DNA of 44,991 bases from Actinomycetota bacterium (GCA_020201525.1 JAIVGO010000113.1:1-44991), one strand, 5' to 3'. Positions 1-8,231 are shown, counted from the first letter of the stretch. Made by a program: numbers and translations. Notes: generated from the sequence alone by a model not told the origin.

Positions 1-1111
1 GCCACACGTAGCCGTACACGATGAGCCACAGCGGCGTTGCGTCTATCGACCCGTAATACGGCGTGTGGGGGATCTCCTTGTTCGCGGCCATTTCACCGAC
101 GCGCAGCTCATGCAAGATCTTTCCCGGCTCCTCGTCGCGAGTATCGTCCACCTTTTCGCCCTGGAGCTCGGCAAGCCGCGTCAGCGTCCCTTTCGCCAGA
201 TCGGGGTTAACACCGAGCGTCATGTACGCCGTGACGAGCGCGTCGCGGCCGAACAGCGCGGAGAACCACGGGACACCGGCGTCGATCGACACTCCCCCGT
301 CGTCGTTCGCGGTTTGCATCATTCGCAGGTCGAGCACGGCACGGTTCAGGAACAGTTGAAACTGGGGATGCGACACGCTGAATCGCGTGCACGACTTCTT
401 CCACGTGCCGTATTCACGCTCGAGCTTGTCAAGCGATAAGGCCGGCGGCGTCCGGTCGCCGGCGACCGGCAGTGCGCGCACGGTCATCTTCGCCGTTCCT
501 TGCGCGTCGAGCTTGATCGAATACGAAGCCTTCCCTGCGCGAAGAGTCTTCGGCGCGGGATCGAACTGCATCTCGAGTGTGCGTTTCACCCCGTCGAGAC
601 CCACATACCCATACATGACCACATCCTTGCCGACTTCGGTTTCGAGGTACTCGCCGCATTCCTTGCGCGTCGCGCCGCGCACTTCGAACAAGTCGAGAAA
701 GTCCGCGTCGAATCTCATGTCGATCCGAACACGGCGCTTCGCAGAGCTGAAATTGCGCACGAGAATCTCTTCGTGCAAACCGTCCTGGAGCCACCGGTGC
801 CTCGAGACCGAAACGTTGTCGATGCGTTGCACGCCGGTTGGATCCATGAGCGCGACGGGAAGCGTCGTCTCGATGAGCATCGAATAGTTGCGATCGGCTT
901 CGGCATGCAAGAAGAGAGGCTGCTTGCCGTCCACGGTTAGCTCGAACTGATTGAGAAAACGCGTATCCATGAAATACAAGCCGAGGGCGGCCGTGTTTCC
1001 CTTGGGAATGTCGCCGTACCGGTCGCAGCACAAGAAGACTCGGTCGTGCTTGATCGTCTGGACGTCGCGGATGTCCAGGGGCGCAGGAGGCGCTTTGGGG
1101 CGGCGTGCCAT
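1..1111 (-). CDS. Glycogen debranching enzyme family protein (amylo-alpha-1,6-glucosidase type), C-terminus outside window
   Basis: About 370 residues are visible; the gene runs off the left edge. The N-terminal half looks like the beta-sandwich domain of the bacterial GDE family (pfam14742-like; GLYFMDTRFLNQFEL near residue 33). Around residues 270-360 the start of the catalytic (alpha/alpha)6 domain is plain: VPWFSALFGRDALVTAY, then RDEEPGKILHE and PYYGSIDATPLW, all hallmarks of the family. It would hydrolyse alpha-1,6 branches in glycogen or related alpha-glucans in the cytoplasm; the family also includes putative trehalose and mannosylglycerate hydrolases, so the substrate is uncertain. 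The ATG at 1111 is chosen because a TACGCT -10 box (1119-1124) lies 7 nt before it and there is no Shine-Dalgarno sequence, suggesting a leaderless mRNA. It is divergent from the gene at 1185. Confidence 0.9.
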   Translation of the reverse strand, partial: MARRPKAPPAPLDIRDVQTIKHDRVFLCCDRYGDIPKGNTAALGLYFMDTRFLNQFELTVDGKQPLFLHAEADRNYSMLIETTLPVALMDPTGVQRIDNVSVSRHRWLQDGLHEEILVRNFSSAKRRVRIDMRFDADFLDLFEVRGATRKECGEYLETEVGKDVVMYGYVGLDGVKRTLEMQFDPAPKTLRAGKASYSIKLDAQGTAKMTVRALPVAGDRTPPALSLDKLEREYGTWKKSCTRFSVSHPQFQLFLNRAVLDLRMMQTANDDGGVSIDAGVPWFSALFGRDALVTAYMTLGVNPDLAKGTLTRLAELQGEKVDDTRDEEPGKILHELRVGEMAANKEIPHTPYYGSIDATPLWLIVYGYVW

Positions 1112-1118
1112 CAGCGCG

Positions 1119-1124
1119 AGCGTA
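1119..1124 (-). promoter_or_regulatory. -10 box TACGCT of the debranching-enzyme gene (leaderless)
   Basis: TACGCT on the minus strand is followed by 7 nt and then ATG at 1111. The spacing puts transcription start at or next to the A of the ATG. No clear -35 element is visible. Confidence 0.45.
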
Positions 1125-1154
1125 CCATCGGATGGAGCCGGCCGATCCTCTCGC

Positions 1155-1160
1155 TATAAT
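1155..1160 (+). promoter_or_regulatory. -10 box TATAAT for the 1185 gene
   Basis: A perfect TATAAT lies 24 nt before the GTG start at 1185, with a purine-rich Shine-Dalgarno (GAAGGGGG, 1173-1180) in between. This is a conventional leadered promoter; no TTGACA-like -35 is seen at 17 nt. Confidence 0.55.
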
Positions 1161-1184
1161 CCCGCGGACACCGAAGGGGGCAGC

Positions 1185-1985
1185 GTGGCGAAAACGAAGA
1201 CGTTCCAGAAGGTGAAGCTGCACGACATCCGCGTCGTCGACCAAGTCCTCGCCGACAGCGATCCGAACGCCGGCAACGTCATCTACGTCGGCACGAGCGG
1301 CAGCCTCGCCTATCCCTTCGTCGTCGCGCGCCGGGTGTCCGGCCCGGGAGGCTGGTACGTCGACACGTGCCGGGTCATGGCGGCCGGTCGGTTTCTCGTG
1401 ACCGAATGGGACCGCACCTTCGAGCTCGAGGGCGAATCGGTGGACCAGTGGGTCACCGACGTGAAGCGCCATTTGGTGTTGCCCGGCCAGGGGAATTACA
1501 CGCTGCAATACTGCGTGTACGGCAAGCAGATCATCGAGGTGGACTTCCACGTCATCGCGCAAGACCCTCCGTACGTCGGCATCGTGCCTGGGCCGGTCGA
1601 CGCCGGTCTCGCGAAAGGCACGATCGCGTGGCTGACGCTCAAGGGCCCGAAGGGCAACGTCGTGTCCAAGCCGGTGTGGTACGGCTACGAAAACGGCATC
1701 CTGTACGTCCTGACCGGTGACGGCGAGCAAAAGATCCCCGGACTTCTCGACGCGACGAGCCTGGTCGTTTCCGTGCGCTCGAAGGAAAAGCAGTCGTTGA
1801 TCGGCGAGATGGAATGCTCGGTGCGCATCCTGCCGAAAGGGCCCGACTGGGACGCCATCGCGCGCGACGTGCTGATCGGACGTCGCCTCAACCTCACCGA
1901 CGGCGACAAAGCGATCGACCGTTGGCGCAAGTCGTGTGAGATCACCGTCTTGACGCCGATTCCGCCCGAGGTCGCCGCGGGCTAG
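1185..1985 (+). CDS. Unknown protein, possible split-barrel-like C-terminal half
   Basis: 266 aa, with no signal peptide or membrane segment. The GTG start is chosen because GAAGGGGG lies just before it and a TATAAT box sits upstream; longer in-frame starts would overlap the divergent debranching-enzyme gene. The N-terminal half (residues 1-130) is beta-rich with no motif I recognise. From about residue 145 the pattern GTIAWLTLKGPKGNVV, KPVWYGYENGILYVLT, then a charged strand pair resembles the FMN-binding split barrel of pyridoxamine-phosphate-oxidase-like proteins. That is a weak, fold-level guess and no cofactor residues can be confirmed. Its TAG stop overlaps by 1 nt the GTG of the arsenate-reductase-like gene, so the two are probably co-translated. 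Confidence 0.75.
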   Translation: MAKTKTFQKVKLHDIRVVDQVLADSDPNAGNVIYVGTSGSLAYPFVVARRVSGPGGWYVDTCRVMAAGRFLVTEWDRTFELEGESVDQWVTDVKRHLVLPGQGNYTLQYCVYGKQIIEVDFHVIAQDPPYVGIVPGPVDAGLAKGTIAWLTLKGPKGNVVSKPVWYGYENGILYVLTGDGEQKIPGLLDATSLVVSVRSKEKQSLIGEMECSVRILPKGPDWDAIARDVLIGRRLNLTDGDKAIDRWRKSCEITVLTPIPPEVAAG

Positions 1986-2395
1986 TGAGCCTGCCTCGCG
2001 TACTGTTCGTCTGTCTTCACAACGCCGGCCGAAGTCAGATCGCGGAAGCGCTTTTCAACGTCTACGCCGGCGGCCGAGCCGTTGCCGAAAGCGCCGGACT
2101 CGATCCGGTGAAAGCGTTGAACATCGCCGTCGTCGCAGCGATGCGCGAGTCCGGGTACGACATCGCCTCGGCCGGGCCGAAGCTCATCACCGACGAGATG
2201 ATCGACGCAGCCGATCGCGTGATCACCATGGGCTGCGCCGATGAAGAGGGCTGCCCCGCAGAGCTTGCCGACGAGGATTGGTCGCTGCCCGACCCGGCCG
2301 GCGCGCCGATGCCTCGGGTGCGCGAGATTCGCGACGAGATCGCGCGCCGGGTGCGCCGGCTACTGCGCGAGATGGAAATCGAACCGGTGCGCTAA
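1985..2395 (+). CDS. arsC: Arsenate reductase / low-molecular-weight tyrosine phosphatase family protein
   Basis: 136 aa. The N-terminus VLFVCLHNAGRS is the C-x5-R phosphate-binding P-loop of LMW-PTP-fold arsenate reductases (Cys10, Arg16). The later ITMGCADEEGCP and DWSLPDPAG segments are typical of ArsC rather than ordinary phosphatases. It would reduce arsenate to arsenite in the cytoplasm with thioredoxin or mycothiol as electron donor. No arsR, arsB or acr3 is next to it, so a role in another redox or phosphatase reaction cannot be excluded. The GTG start overlaps the previous stop by 1 nt. The stop overlaps that of the convergent lipoprotein gene (CTAA at 2392-2395). Confidence 0.85.
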   Translation: MSLPRVLFVCLHNAGRSQIAEALFNVYAGGRAVAESAGLDPVKALNIAVVAAMRESGYDIASAGPKLITDEMIDAADRVITMGCADEEGCPAELADEDWSLPDPAGAPMPRVREIRDEIARRVRRLLREMEIEPVR

Positions 2396-3021
2396 GCGCA
2401 CTTCGCCTGCAGCTTGTCGGTATCGGTACCCAGCGGATTGGTAAAGACGCGGCGCACGTATCCGAGGCAGCCGTCCGCCGGCGCCGGCAGCGGCGCGACG
2501 TTCGGCGTCGCGATGACGAGCGGTTGGGGCAGGGCCGGCCGCACCGGCATCAACGCGCGCGATCCGGCGGAGCCGTCGGGAATCTGTGCGAACCGAAACT
2601 CCTCGCGGTCGTTGCTGCGGCAGAAATCGTGGTCGCCCTCGAAGAACGCCTCGTAGTAGCTCGCCGTCGCGTCTTGCGCGAAGTCCGTCGGGAACGCGCG
2701 CTTGAGATCCAGCGTCGCGACGCCGCCGGTGTCGGTCTGCCCGGCACCGACCTCTTCGAGATGCTGCTCGCCGGCGACGACGAAATCCCGCCGGGGCATG
2801 CGGAACACGATTTCCTTGCCCGGCAGACCGTGGCCGCGAAACGTCAGGCGCGCCTCGAGAATGCCGGAGCGTGCGACGTTCGTAACGTCGATCGCCGACG
2901 CGGCGCGCGCTCGCGTGACCGTCACGCGGCACGAGCTCGTGACACAGCCGGACATCGCAGCCGCGAGCGGAACGATGACAACGAAGAGCCGGGTCAGCGG
3001 GTGTGCTTTGAGCGGAGACAT
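2392..3021 (-). CDS. Unknown lipoprotein
   Basis: 209 aa. The start at 3021 is chosen because GGAAAGGGGAG lies 4-14 nt upstream and because it gives a compact type II signal peptide (charged SPLKAHPLTR, hydrophobic core, lipobox AMSGC with Cys at residue 26). The mature part has strands such as ILEARLTFRGHGLPGKEIVFR and a segment GQTDTGGVATLDL, which resemble Ig-like or transthyretin-like surface domains, followed by a proline-rich tail. Two C-terminal cysteines (DGCLGYVRR and QAKCA) may form a disulfide. Function is unknown. A CRP-like palindrome lies about 110 nt upstream. Confidence 0.8.
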   Translation of the reverse strand: MSPLKAHPLTRLFVVIVPLAAAMSGCVTSSCRVTVTRARAASAIDVTNVARSGILEARLTFRGHGLPGKEIVFRMPRRDFVVAGEQHLEEVGAGQTDTGGVATLDLKRAFPTDFAQDATASYYEAFFEGDHDFCRSNDREEFRFAQIPDGSAGSRALMPVRPALPQPLVIATPNVAPLPAPADGCLGYVRRVFTNPLGTDTDKLQAKCA

Positions 3022-3132
3022 CGCGCTCCCCTTTCCGGGCCTTGTGAGCCCTTCCCGGGGACCCAACCGGCGCGTTGACGAGGCGCCCGTTAAGCCCGTC
3101 TACCTGCACCTTCAGGTCGCGCGACCCATGCT

Positions 3133-3148
3133 TGTGAATCTATTCACA
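3133..3148. promoter_or_regulatory. CRP-like palindrome TGTGA-N6-TCACA
   Basis: The sequence TTGTGAATCTATTCACAA (3132-3149) is a near-perfect dyad that exactly matches the CRP/FNR-superfamily core TGTGA-N6-TCACA. It sits in the 188-bp gap upstream of the lipoprotein gene (start 3021) and downstream of the S51 peptidase stop (3210), so it would control the lipoprotein gene. The rest of the gap (3022-3209) shows no gene. Confidence 0.5.
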
Positions 3149-3209
3149 AAGTACTCCCGCCGATTTCGCGTGTCAAGACCGGCGTCGTTTGTTTCGAATC
3201 TCGTCGTCC

Positions 3210-3923
3210 TTACAGCGCGAGCTCGAACCGTCCTCCCGGGTCGATCCACCGCGTGACGGCGGCCGCGCGAATGCACGAGCGCGTCGCGCCGAGCACGCGG
3301 CCGTGCCCCTCATCGAGGAGCACCGCGGTGTCTTCTGCAATCCCGAAAACGGTGCACGACGATTCGATCTCTTCGGCCAAGCCGTCGGCTTCCTCCCAGA
3401 GGTCGTAGTGAGGTACGACGGCCATCCCTTGCAAGATTCCCAAGCCGATCGTCCACATCGTCGGCGTGCCGTGTCCTGAGCCGGGCGCGTGCACGAGCGT
3501 CCAGTCACCGAGCACCATCGCGCCGGCGCTCGACCCGACGATCCATCCGCCGTTCCGGCGCAAGATCAGCATGCTCCGAAACAACGCCGATCCTTCCAGC
3601 GCCGACAGCAGCCGCGCCGGCTTCCCGCCCGAGATGTAACAGAGGTCCGCGCTCTCCAGCGCCGCCGCAAATTCGGGATCGTCGGCGTGCGCCCAGTTCA
3701 AGACCATGAGGCCCGACGCACGTGCGCCCAGGCGCTGAAAGTGTTCGACGCCCCGCGTCGCCCAATCGTGCGGGTCCTCCCCCGCCGCCGCCGTCGGCAA
3801 GATCACGACATGGGGATCGCGTGGGAGAGATGAGAGGATCTCGCGGTCGATATCCTCCATCGCCGGCGTGAACTCCCCGCTGCCGACGAGACCGATGCGC
3901 GCGTGCACGAGCGGGTCGTCCAT
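3210..3923 (-). CDS. Peptidase S51 / cyanophycinase-like type 1 glutamine-amidotransferase-fold protein
   Basis: 237 aa. GLVGSGEF at the N-terminus, YISGGKPARLL and the nucleophile elbow GSSAGAM identify the S51 family (dipeptidase E, cyanophycinase), with serine as nucleophile. The later GLGILQG and VPHYD segments fit the family too. It probably cleaves small acidic peptides or isoaspartyl bonds in the cytoplasm; no cyanophycin synthetase is nearby, so dipeptidase activity is more likely. I prefer the ATG at 3923 over the in-frame ATG 9 nt upstream because a TACGCT -10 box (3932-3937) would overlap the latter. The gene is divergent from the hydroxyacid dehydrogenase gene. Confidence 0.85.
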   Translation of the reverse strand: MDDPLVHARIGLVGSGEFTPAMEDIDREILSSLPRDPHVVILPTAAAGEDPHDWATRGVEHFQRLGARASGLMVLNWAHADDPEFAAALESADLCYISGGKPARLLSALEGSALFRSMLILRRNGGWIVGSSAGAMVLGDWTLVHAPGSGHGTPTMWTIGLGILQGMAVVPHYDLWEEADGLAEEIESSCTVFGIAEDTAVLLDEGHGRVLGATRSCIRAAAVTRWIDPGGRFELAL

Positions 3924-3931
3924 GGACCGCA

Positions 3932-3948
3932 AGCGTAACCGCTATGCT
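3932..3948. promoter_or_regulatory. Back-to-back -10 boxes of the divergent S51 and hydroxyacid dehydrogenase genes
   Basis: On the minus strand TACGCT (3932-3937) precedes ATG 3923 by 8 nt. On the plus strand TATGCT (3943-3948) precedes ATG 3959 by 10 nt. Both mRNAs would have almost no leader, and the whole divergent control region is about 35 bp. Confidence 0.4.
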
Positions 3949-3958
3949 CCTGGACTTG

Positions 3959-5011
3959 ATGGATACGCCGCTGAATTTGGAGGAGTTCGAAGCCGTCGCG
4001 CGGGAGGTGCTACCTCCTGCGGCTTACGGATATTTCGCCGGCGGCGCCGACGACGAGATCACGTTGCGGGAGAACCGGCTCGCGTTTCAACGCAGACACA
4101 TCCGCTACCGCGTCCTGCGCGACGTGCGGATTCGCGACCTTACGACGTCGTTGCTCGGGCTCGACCTCGCGCACCCGATCGTCATCGCGCCCACCGCGCT
4201 CGCGATGATGGCGCACGCCGACGGCGAGTCGGCGATCGCGCGCGCGGCGGCGGCGTCCGGCACGCTGCAGACGCTTTCGAGCTTGTCGAGCGTCCGCCTC
4301 GAGGACGTTGCGGCAGCGGCGCCCGGAAAGCCGCGATGGTTTCAGCTCTACTGCTACGAAGACCGTTCGGTTACCGAGCAGCTCGTCAAGCGCGCTGCAG
4401 CGGCGGGCTATTCGGCGATCGTCATGACGGTCGACCTTCCGCTTCTCGGCAAGCGCGAGCGCGACTTCCGCAACGTTTTCATGATCCCGGAAGGCGTCAC
4501 GATGGCGAACTTCGACGACGGCGACCCGGCCGACCCGGGTTTCTCTATCACGTCGCGCATTCCGACGCCGTCGCTGTCGTGGGACGACGTGACGTGGATT
4601 CAATCGCTGTCGCCGGTGCCGGTGATCTTGAAGGGCATCGTGCGCGGCGACGACGCGGCGCAGGCGGTTGAGGCCGGCGTCGGGGCCGTCTGGGTGTCTA
4701 ATCACGGCGGCCGGCAGCTCGACACGTCGATTCCGACCGCCGACGCGCTCCCGGACGTCGTCGCGTCGGTTGCGCACCGGGTGCCGGTAATCGTCGACGG
4801 CGGAGTGCGGCGCGGTACGGACGTGCTGAAAGCGCTCGCGCTCGGCGCCGACGCCGTCGCGGTCGGACGGCCGGCCCTGTGGGGGCTCGCATCCGGCGGC
4901 GAGGACGGCGTCCGGCGGGTGATCGAGATGCTTCGCGACGAGCTTTCTCTCGCGATGGCCCTCGCGGGGTGCCGGTCGCTGAGCGAGATCGACGCGGGCT
5001 TGATCGCGTAA
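3959..5011 (+). CDS. FMN-dependent alpha-hydroxyacid dehydrogenase/oxidase
   Basis: 350 aa, normal length for the glycolate oxidase / L-lactate dehydrogenase (LldD) / lactate 2-monooxygenase family. Visible family marks are AYGYFAGGADDEITLREN near the N-terminus, PIVIAPTALAMMAH (FMN contact), the catalytic SNHGGRQLD with the proton-abstracting His, and the phosphate-binding VDGGVRRGTDVLKALALGADAVAVGRP. It oxidises a 2-hydroxyacid (lactate, glycolate, mandelate or similar) to the 2-oxoacid. The substrate cannot be told from sequence alone. An earlier in-frame ATG exists at 3944, but it lies inside the apparent -10 box, so 3959 is preferred. The gene is transcribed alone. Confidence 0.92.
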   Translation: MDTPLNLEEFEAVAREVLPPAAYGYFAGGADDEITLRENRLAFQRRHIRYRVLRDVRIRDLTTSLLGLDLAHPIVIAPTALAMMAHADGESAIARAAAASGTLQTLSSLSSVRLEDVAAAAPGKPRWFQLYCYEDRSVTEQLVKRAAAAGYSAIVMTVDLPLLGKRERDFRNVFMIPEGVTMANFDDGDPADPGFSITSRIPTPSLSWDDVTWIQSLSPVPVILKGIVRGDDAAQAVEAGVGAVWVSNHGGRQLDTSIPTADALPDVVASVAHRVPVIVDGGVRRGTDVLKALALGADAVAVGRPALWGLASGGEDGVRRVIEMLRDELSLAMALAGCRSLSEIDAGLIA

Positions 5012-5128
5012 GAATCCCCGCTTTCGAGGCGCTTTTCCGACTCGGAAGAACGGCGCAATCCTCCCCGAGGGCAGGATTCGGGTACCCATCGTCGAAAGCC
5101 TTTGCCCGAGGAAAGAGCAGGAGGAACC

Positions 5129-5659
5129 GTGCGGAAAGTCGTCCCGATAGTCATGCTGCTGGCCACGACGCTGGCGCTGCTCACCGTTCCCGGAACCGGC
5201 CACGCCGATCCCTTCGCGTATTGCAGTGGAAGCGCCAAGGTGAATCAAAACAAACCGCCAGGAACGGGGGGTGATCCTCTCGCTCCGATTCGCTCCGATT
5301 GCCGAACATCAGACACAACGATGCAGACGCCGGCACCAGGAACGACCTACCACTACACTCCCACCGAGGAAACACCAGTCACAGTGACCCTCGATGCGAC
5401 CAGCTTCACGGGCGAGCTGACCGCACAAATCATCCCAGTGGGCGGCTCACTCGTCGGTGGCGGCGGAACGGCCAGCGGCATCTTTCTAAACGGGCAGCTT
5501 CTCGGGCCAATTCCCGGTCAACCCAACATGCCGAACGCAACATTGACCGCGGGCGTGGGTTACAAACTTGTTGGCACCGCCCACGGTATCGGTGTCTTTA
5601 TCGTGCGAATCGACCCGCGCGTGACCGAACCGTTGCCTTTGCCTACCGAAACGCCGTAG
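5129..5659 (+). CDS. Secreted protein of unknown function
   Basis: 176 aa. The GTG at 5129 is chosen because AGGAGG (5118-5123) sits 5 nt before it; an in-frame TTG at 5102 has no such site. It encodes a classical signal peptide (RK, hydrophobic IVMLLATTLALLTV, cleavage after GHA). The mature protein has two early cysteines, a threonine- and proline-rich stretch, and a glycine-rich beta segment around residues 105-130. A 10-bp tandem duplication (CGCTCCGATT twice, 5280-5299) lies within the reading frame. No domain is recognised. Its stop abuts the stop of the convergent GNAT gene. Confidence 0.75.
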   Translation: MRKVVPIVMLLATTLALLTVPGTGHADPFAYCSGSAKVNQNKPPGTGGDPLAPIRSDCRTSDTTMQTPAPGTTYHYTPTEETPVTVTLDATSFTGELTAQIIPVGGSLVGGGGTASGIFLNGQLLGPIPGQPNMPNATLTAGVGYKLVGTAHGIGVFIVRIDPRVTEPLPLPTETP

Positions 5660-6196
5660 TTACGACCCGGCGCGCCACTTTTCTTTCGTTATCGCGTACA
5701 CCCTTAGCGTCGCCGTCTCATCGGCTGGATCCGGCGCCTCCATCCGAAACTGCATTCCGATCTTTTCCATCACACGACCCGACGCGACGTTTTCCGGTTC
5801 ATAGATCGCGATGATCTCGTCGAGTCCGTGGTCGGCAAATCCGAACCGGAGCGCTTCGTGCGCACCTTCCGTTGCGTACCCTTGATTCCACGCCGACGGG
5901 TGCAATCGGTATCCGACTTCGACCGCCGGCATGACTGCCGGAAACCAGAACGGCGTGTTGAGACCGATGTAGCCGATCAGGGTGCGCGTCTCTTTCACGA
6001 TCGCGGCCCACGGCCCGAAGCCGCGGTCGTCCCAATGCTTGATGAAATTCGCGAGGATCTCTTCGCTGCGTTCGCGTGGTATTCCGCCGCGTGACAGCGA
6101 GTACTTTCCGACGAGGTCGTTCGCCATGATCGCCGCGAAATCGTCGAGGTCATCCGGCGACCAGCGACGCAATAGCAGCCGAACCGTTTCGATCAC
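5660..6196 (-). CDS. GNAT acetyltransferase, RimJ/RimL type
   Basis: 178 aa. TVRLLLRRWSPDD at the N-terminus and the acetyl-CoA-binding region VGYRLHPSAWNQGYATEGAHEAL, followed by FGFADHGLDEIIAIYEPEN and SGRVMEKIGM, are typical of RimJ/RimL-like N-acetyltransferases. Targets in this subfamily range from ribosomal-protein N-termini to small molecules, and the target here is unknown. The GTG start overlaps the stop of the alcohol dehydrogenase gene by 4 nt (GTGA), so it is the last gene of an lppM-adh-gnat operon. Confidence 0.88.
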   Translation of the reverse strand: MIETVRLLLRRWSPDDLDDFAAIMANDLVGKYSLSRGGIPRERSEEILANFIKHWDDRGFGPWAAIVKETRTLIGYIGLNTPFWFPAVMPAVEVGYRLHPSAWNQGYATEGAHEALRFGFADHGLDEIIAIYEPENVASGRVMEKIGMQFRMEAPDPADETATLRVYAITKEKWRAGS

Positions 6197-7302
6197 AGCG
6201 TCGGATCGATGGACGCACGCGCAACGCGACGAGCATCTGCGTCCGCGAAAGCTTCGTTGATCTGATCGAGAGAGTACGAGGTACCGGCGAGCTTCCCATA
6301 CGGGAGCCGGTCGACCGTCTCGGCCAGAAATCCCACCGCTTTTTGCAGCGCGAGCGGCTCGTAGAACGCGACGCCGTACACCGTCTTGTTCGCCAGCGTC
6401 AGCAACGCCGGATCGAACGTCAGCGTCATGCCCGGCGAGATGTTGCCGATTTCGAGATACCGGCCGCCTTGACCGAGAAGCGCGATGCCCTCGCCGAACG
6501 CGTCCGGAAAACCGACGACCTCGACGGCGACGTCCGCGCCGGCGCCGCCGTTCATCTCGCGCACGAGCTTGGACCGGCGCCGTGCGTCGGCGAACTCACT
6601 GATGTCGATCGTCGCATCCGCGCCGAACTCGCGCGCGAGCGACAGGCGCTCGGCAACCCCGTCGATCACGATCACGTTTGCCGCACCCATCGACTTCGCT
6701 ACGGCAGTCGCGTAGATCCCGAGCCCGCCGGCGCCTTGAATAACAACGGATTCTCCCATGCGCAGCCCGACCCGATCCAAACCTTGAATGACTTGCGCGA
6801 GCGCGCAATTCGCCCCGGCGACCAGCTGGTCGGGAACCTGCTCCGGCACCTTGAAGATCGCTTGTCCCGGCGGCACGTAGTAGTAGTCGGCGAAACCGCC
6901 GATGAAGTGCGGCGCCGCATCGCTCGAGCGCATTTGAAACCCGGCGTTGGCCCCGCAAGCGGCGGAGTAGCCGCGCAGACAAGCGCCGCAATGCCCGCAC
7001 GGGAAAAAGTAGCGGTAGACGACCCGGTCCCCCTCTGCGAGCGGCTTTCCTGATGAGTCCGTTGTTCGCGCAGCCCGCACGACACGTCCGGTCATTTCAT
7101 GACCGAGAACGGTGCCGCCGGTCAGACCGAGGCGCGCGAGGTCGATATCGCCGCGCCAGAAGTGCAGATCGGACCCGCACACGTTTGCCGTCGTGACGCG
7201 GACGACGACCGCGCCGGGCTCGGGGTCCGGGACGGGAAACTCGCGGATCTCGAGCGGCGCGCGAGGCCCGAGGGGATATACCGCGGCGCGACCGGTCGTC
7301 AT
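6193..7302 (-). CDS. Zinc-dependent alcohol dehydrogenase (MDR superfamily)
   Basis: 369 aa. Catalytic-zinc ligands are visible in NVCGSDLHFW and LGHEMTG. Structural-zinc ligands are in the CGHCGACLRGYSAAC cluster, and the Rossmann motif GAGGLGIYA binds NAD(P). It oxidises an alcohol or polyol. The HFWRGDI context after the first Cys is common in alcohol/threonine-like dehydrogenases of high-GC bacteria, but the substrate is not assignable. It overlaps the upstream lppM-like gene by 4 nt (ATGA) and the downstream GNAT gene by 4 nt (GTGA), so all three should be translationally coupled. Confidence 0.93.
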   Translation of the reverse strand: MTTGRAAVYPLGPRAPLEIREFPVPDPEPGAVVVRVTTANVCGSDLHFWRGDIDLARLGLTGGTVLGHEMTGRVVRAARTTDSSGKPLAEGDRVVYRYFFPCGHCGACLRGYSAACGANAGFQMRSSDAAPHFIGGFADYYYVPPGQAIFKVPEQVPDQLVAGANCALAQVIQGLDRVGLRMGESVVIQGAGGLGIYATAVAKSMGAANVIVIDGVAERLSLAREFGADATIDISEFADARRRSKLVREMNGGAGADVAVEVVGFPDAFGEGIALLGQGGRYLEIGNISPGMTLTFDPALLTLANKTVYGVAFYEPLALQKAVGFLAETVDRLPYGKLAGTSYSLDQINEAFADADARRVARASIDPTL

Positions 7303-8144
7303 GACGGCACGTCGTGCTCGAGCGCCTGAAGCGCGGGATCCTCATTGCCCCCCGGTACGAAATCCGCTCCGACGAACCCATCGTCGGCAACGTGTTTCGG
7401 ACGGCGTCGCGTCAGCGCCCAAATTCCCAGCGCGAGAAGGCCGAGCAACGGGACGGCGACGGTGACGAGCGAAGCGGGATTGAACGCATCCGATTCGGCG
7501 CGCAGTGACAGCCGCTCACCGACTTTAGGGCTCCACACGGCGACGCCGTCGCGCAGGACACCCCCGCCTTTCAGGACCCGGACGGTCCCGGGAAGCTCGG
7601 CGCGTACTTCGAACGTAAAAACCTGCGACGCGAGCTGCTGCATCTGCCGCGCGAGCGCGGCGTCGGTTTTGCCGCCCGCGAGGTTGACTTGACCTGTAAA
7701 AAACGTGTGCGTCTTGAAGAAGCCTTTCTTCGTCCCGAAGTCGAATCCCAGCCCGGCATCCTTGAACTGCAACCCCCGGGTGCCGCCGTCGGCGGAGGAG
7801 ACTTGGGACAAGCAAGCATCGAACCCCTTCGGACCGGCGAAGTCGCAGGCGCCGGACAGCGCGACGTCGCCCTTCTTCGTTTCGGACTTCTTGACTTTCC
7901 AGCCGTGGGTTTTCAGGCTGTCGAAGAAGCTCTCGAACTCCTTGACGCCTGCACCCTGCAGCCGGCCGGCGGATTGCGCATCCGCCTGTTCGAGCCCGTC
8001 GATGAATTCCTTGTCGACCGCAATCGCGAGCGTGAACCTGCCGGACCCGTTTCGATTGAGCTTCGTGCCGACGCCCATCTCCATCTGGCACGACGGAAGT
8101 ACCACGCCCAAGAGAACGAGACAGAGCAGAAGCCGTTTGCTCAT
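7299..8144 (-). CDS. LppM-like lipoprotein with C-terminal membrane anchor
   Basis: 281 aa from the ATG at 8144. MSKRLLLCLVLLGVVLPSC is a lipoprotein signal with Cys19. The following MEMGVGTKLNRNGSGRFTLAIAVDKEF resembles the LppM domain (DUF3153) of actinobacterial lipoproteins. A single transmembrane helix near the C-terminus (VTVAVPLLGLLALGIWALT) is followed by RRR and a soluble tail of about 30 residues. Such proteins are cell-envelope components; mycobacterial LppM influences host phagosome handling, but the general role is unknown. A TAAGAT box (8155-8160) lies 10 nt before the start. It heads the operon with adh and gnat. Confidence 0.82.
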   Translation of the reverse strand: MSKRLLLCLVLLGVVLPSCQMEMGVGTKLNRNGSGRFTLAIAVDKEFIDGLEQADAQSAGRLQGAGVKEFESFFDSLKTHGWKVKKSETKKGDVALSGACDFAGPKGFDACLSQVSSADGGTRGLQFKDAGLGFDFGTKKGFFKTHTFFTGQVNLAGGKTDAALARQMQQLASQVFTFEVRAELPGTVRVLKGGGVLRDGVAVWSPKVGERLSLRAESDAFNPASLVTVAVPLLGLLALGIWALTRRRPKHVADDGFVGADFVPGGNEDPALQALEHDVPS

Positions 8145-8154
8145 GAGGTGGCAG

Positions 8155-8160
8155 ATCTTA
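8155..8160 (-). promoter_or_regulatory. -10 box TAAGAT of the lppM-adh-gnat operon
   Basis: TAAGAT is followed by 10 nt and then ATG at 8144. No Shine-Dalgarno is seen (the sequence before ATG is pyrimidine-rich), so initiation is probably on a very short leader. Confidence 0.4.
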
Positions 8161-8231
8161 ATCGCCAAACGTTGGGATACGCTCGATTCCCGACGAAGAT
8201 AAGCCTGCCGTCGACTCACGTTTCGACGACA

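Noticed and set aside
429..1730. Long minus-strand open frame (433 codons)
   Set aside because: It runs antisense to the 1185 gene and out of frame through the debranching-enzyme gene; its composition is arginine-rich shadow sequence.
5045..5085. Imperfect inverted repeat AATCCTCCCC / GGGCAGGATT after the hydroxyacid dehydrogenase gene
   Set aside because: The loop would be only about 2 nt and there is no T-run; too weak to call a terminator.
4010..5248. 412-codon open frame antisense to the hydroxyacid dehydrogenase gene
   Set aside because: A GC-rich shadow frame with no domain, opposite a well-supported gene.
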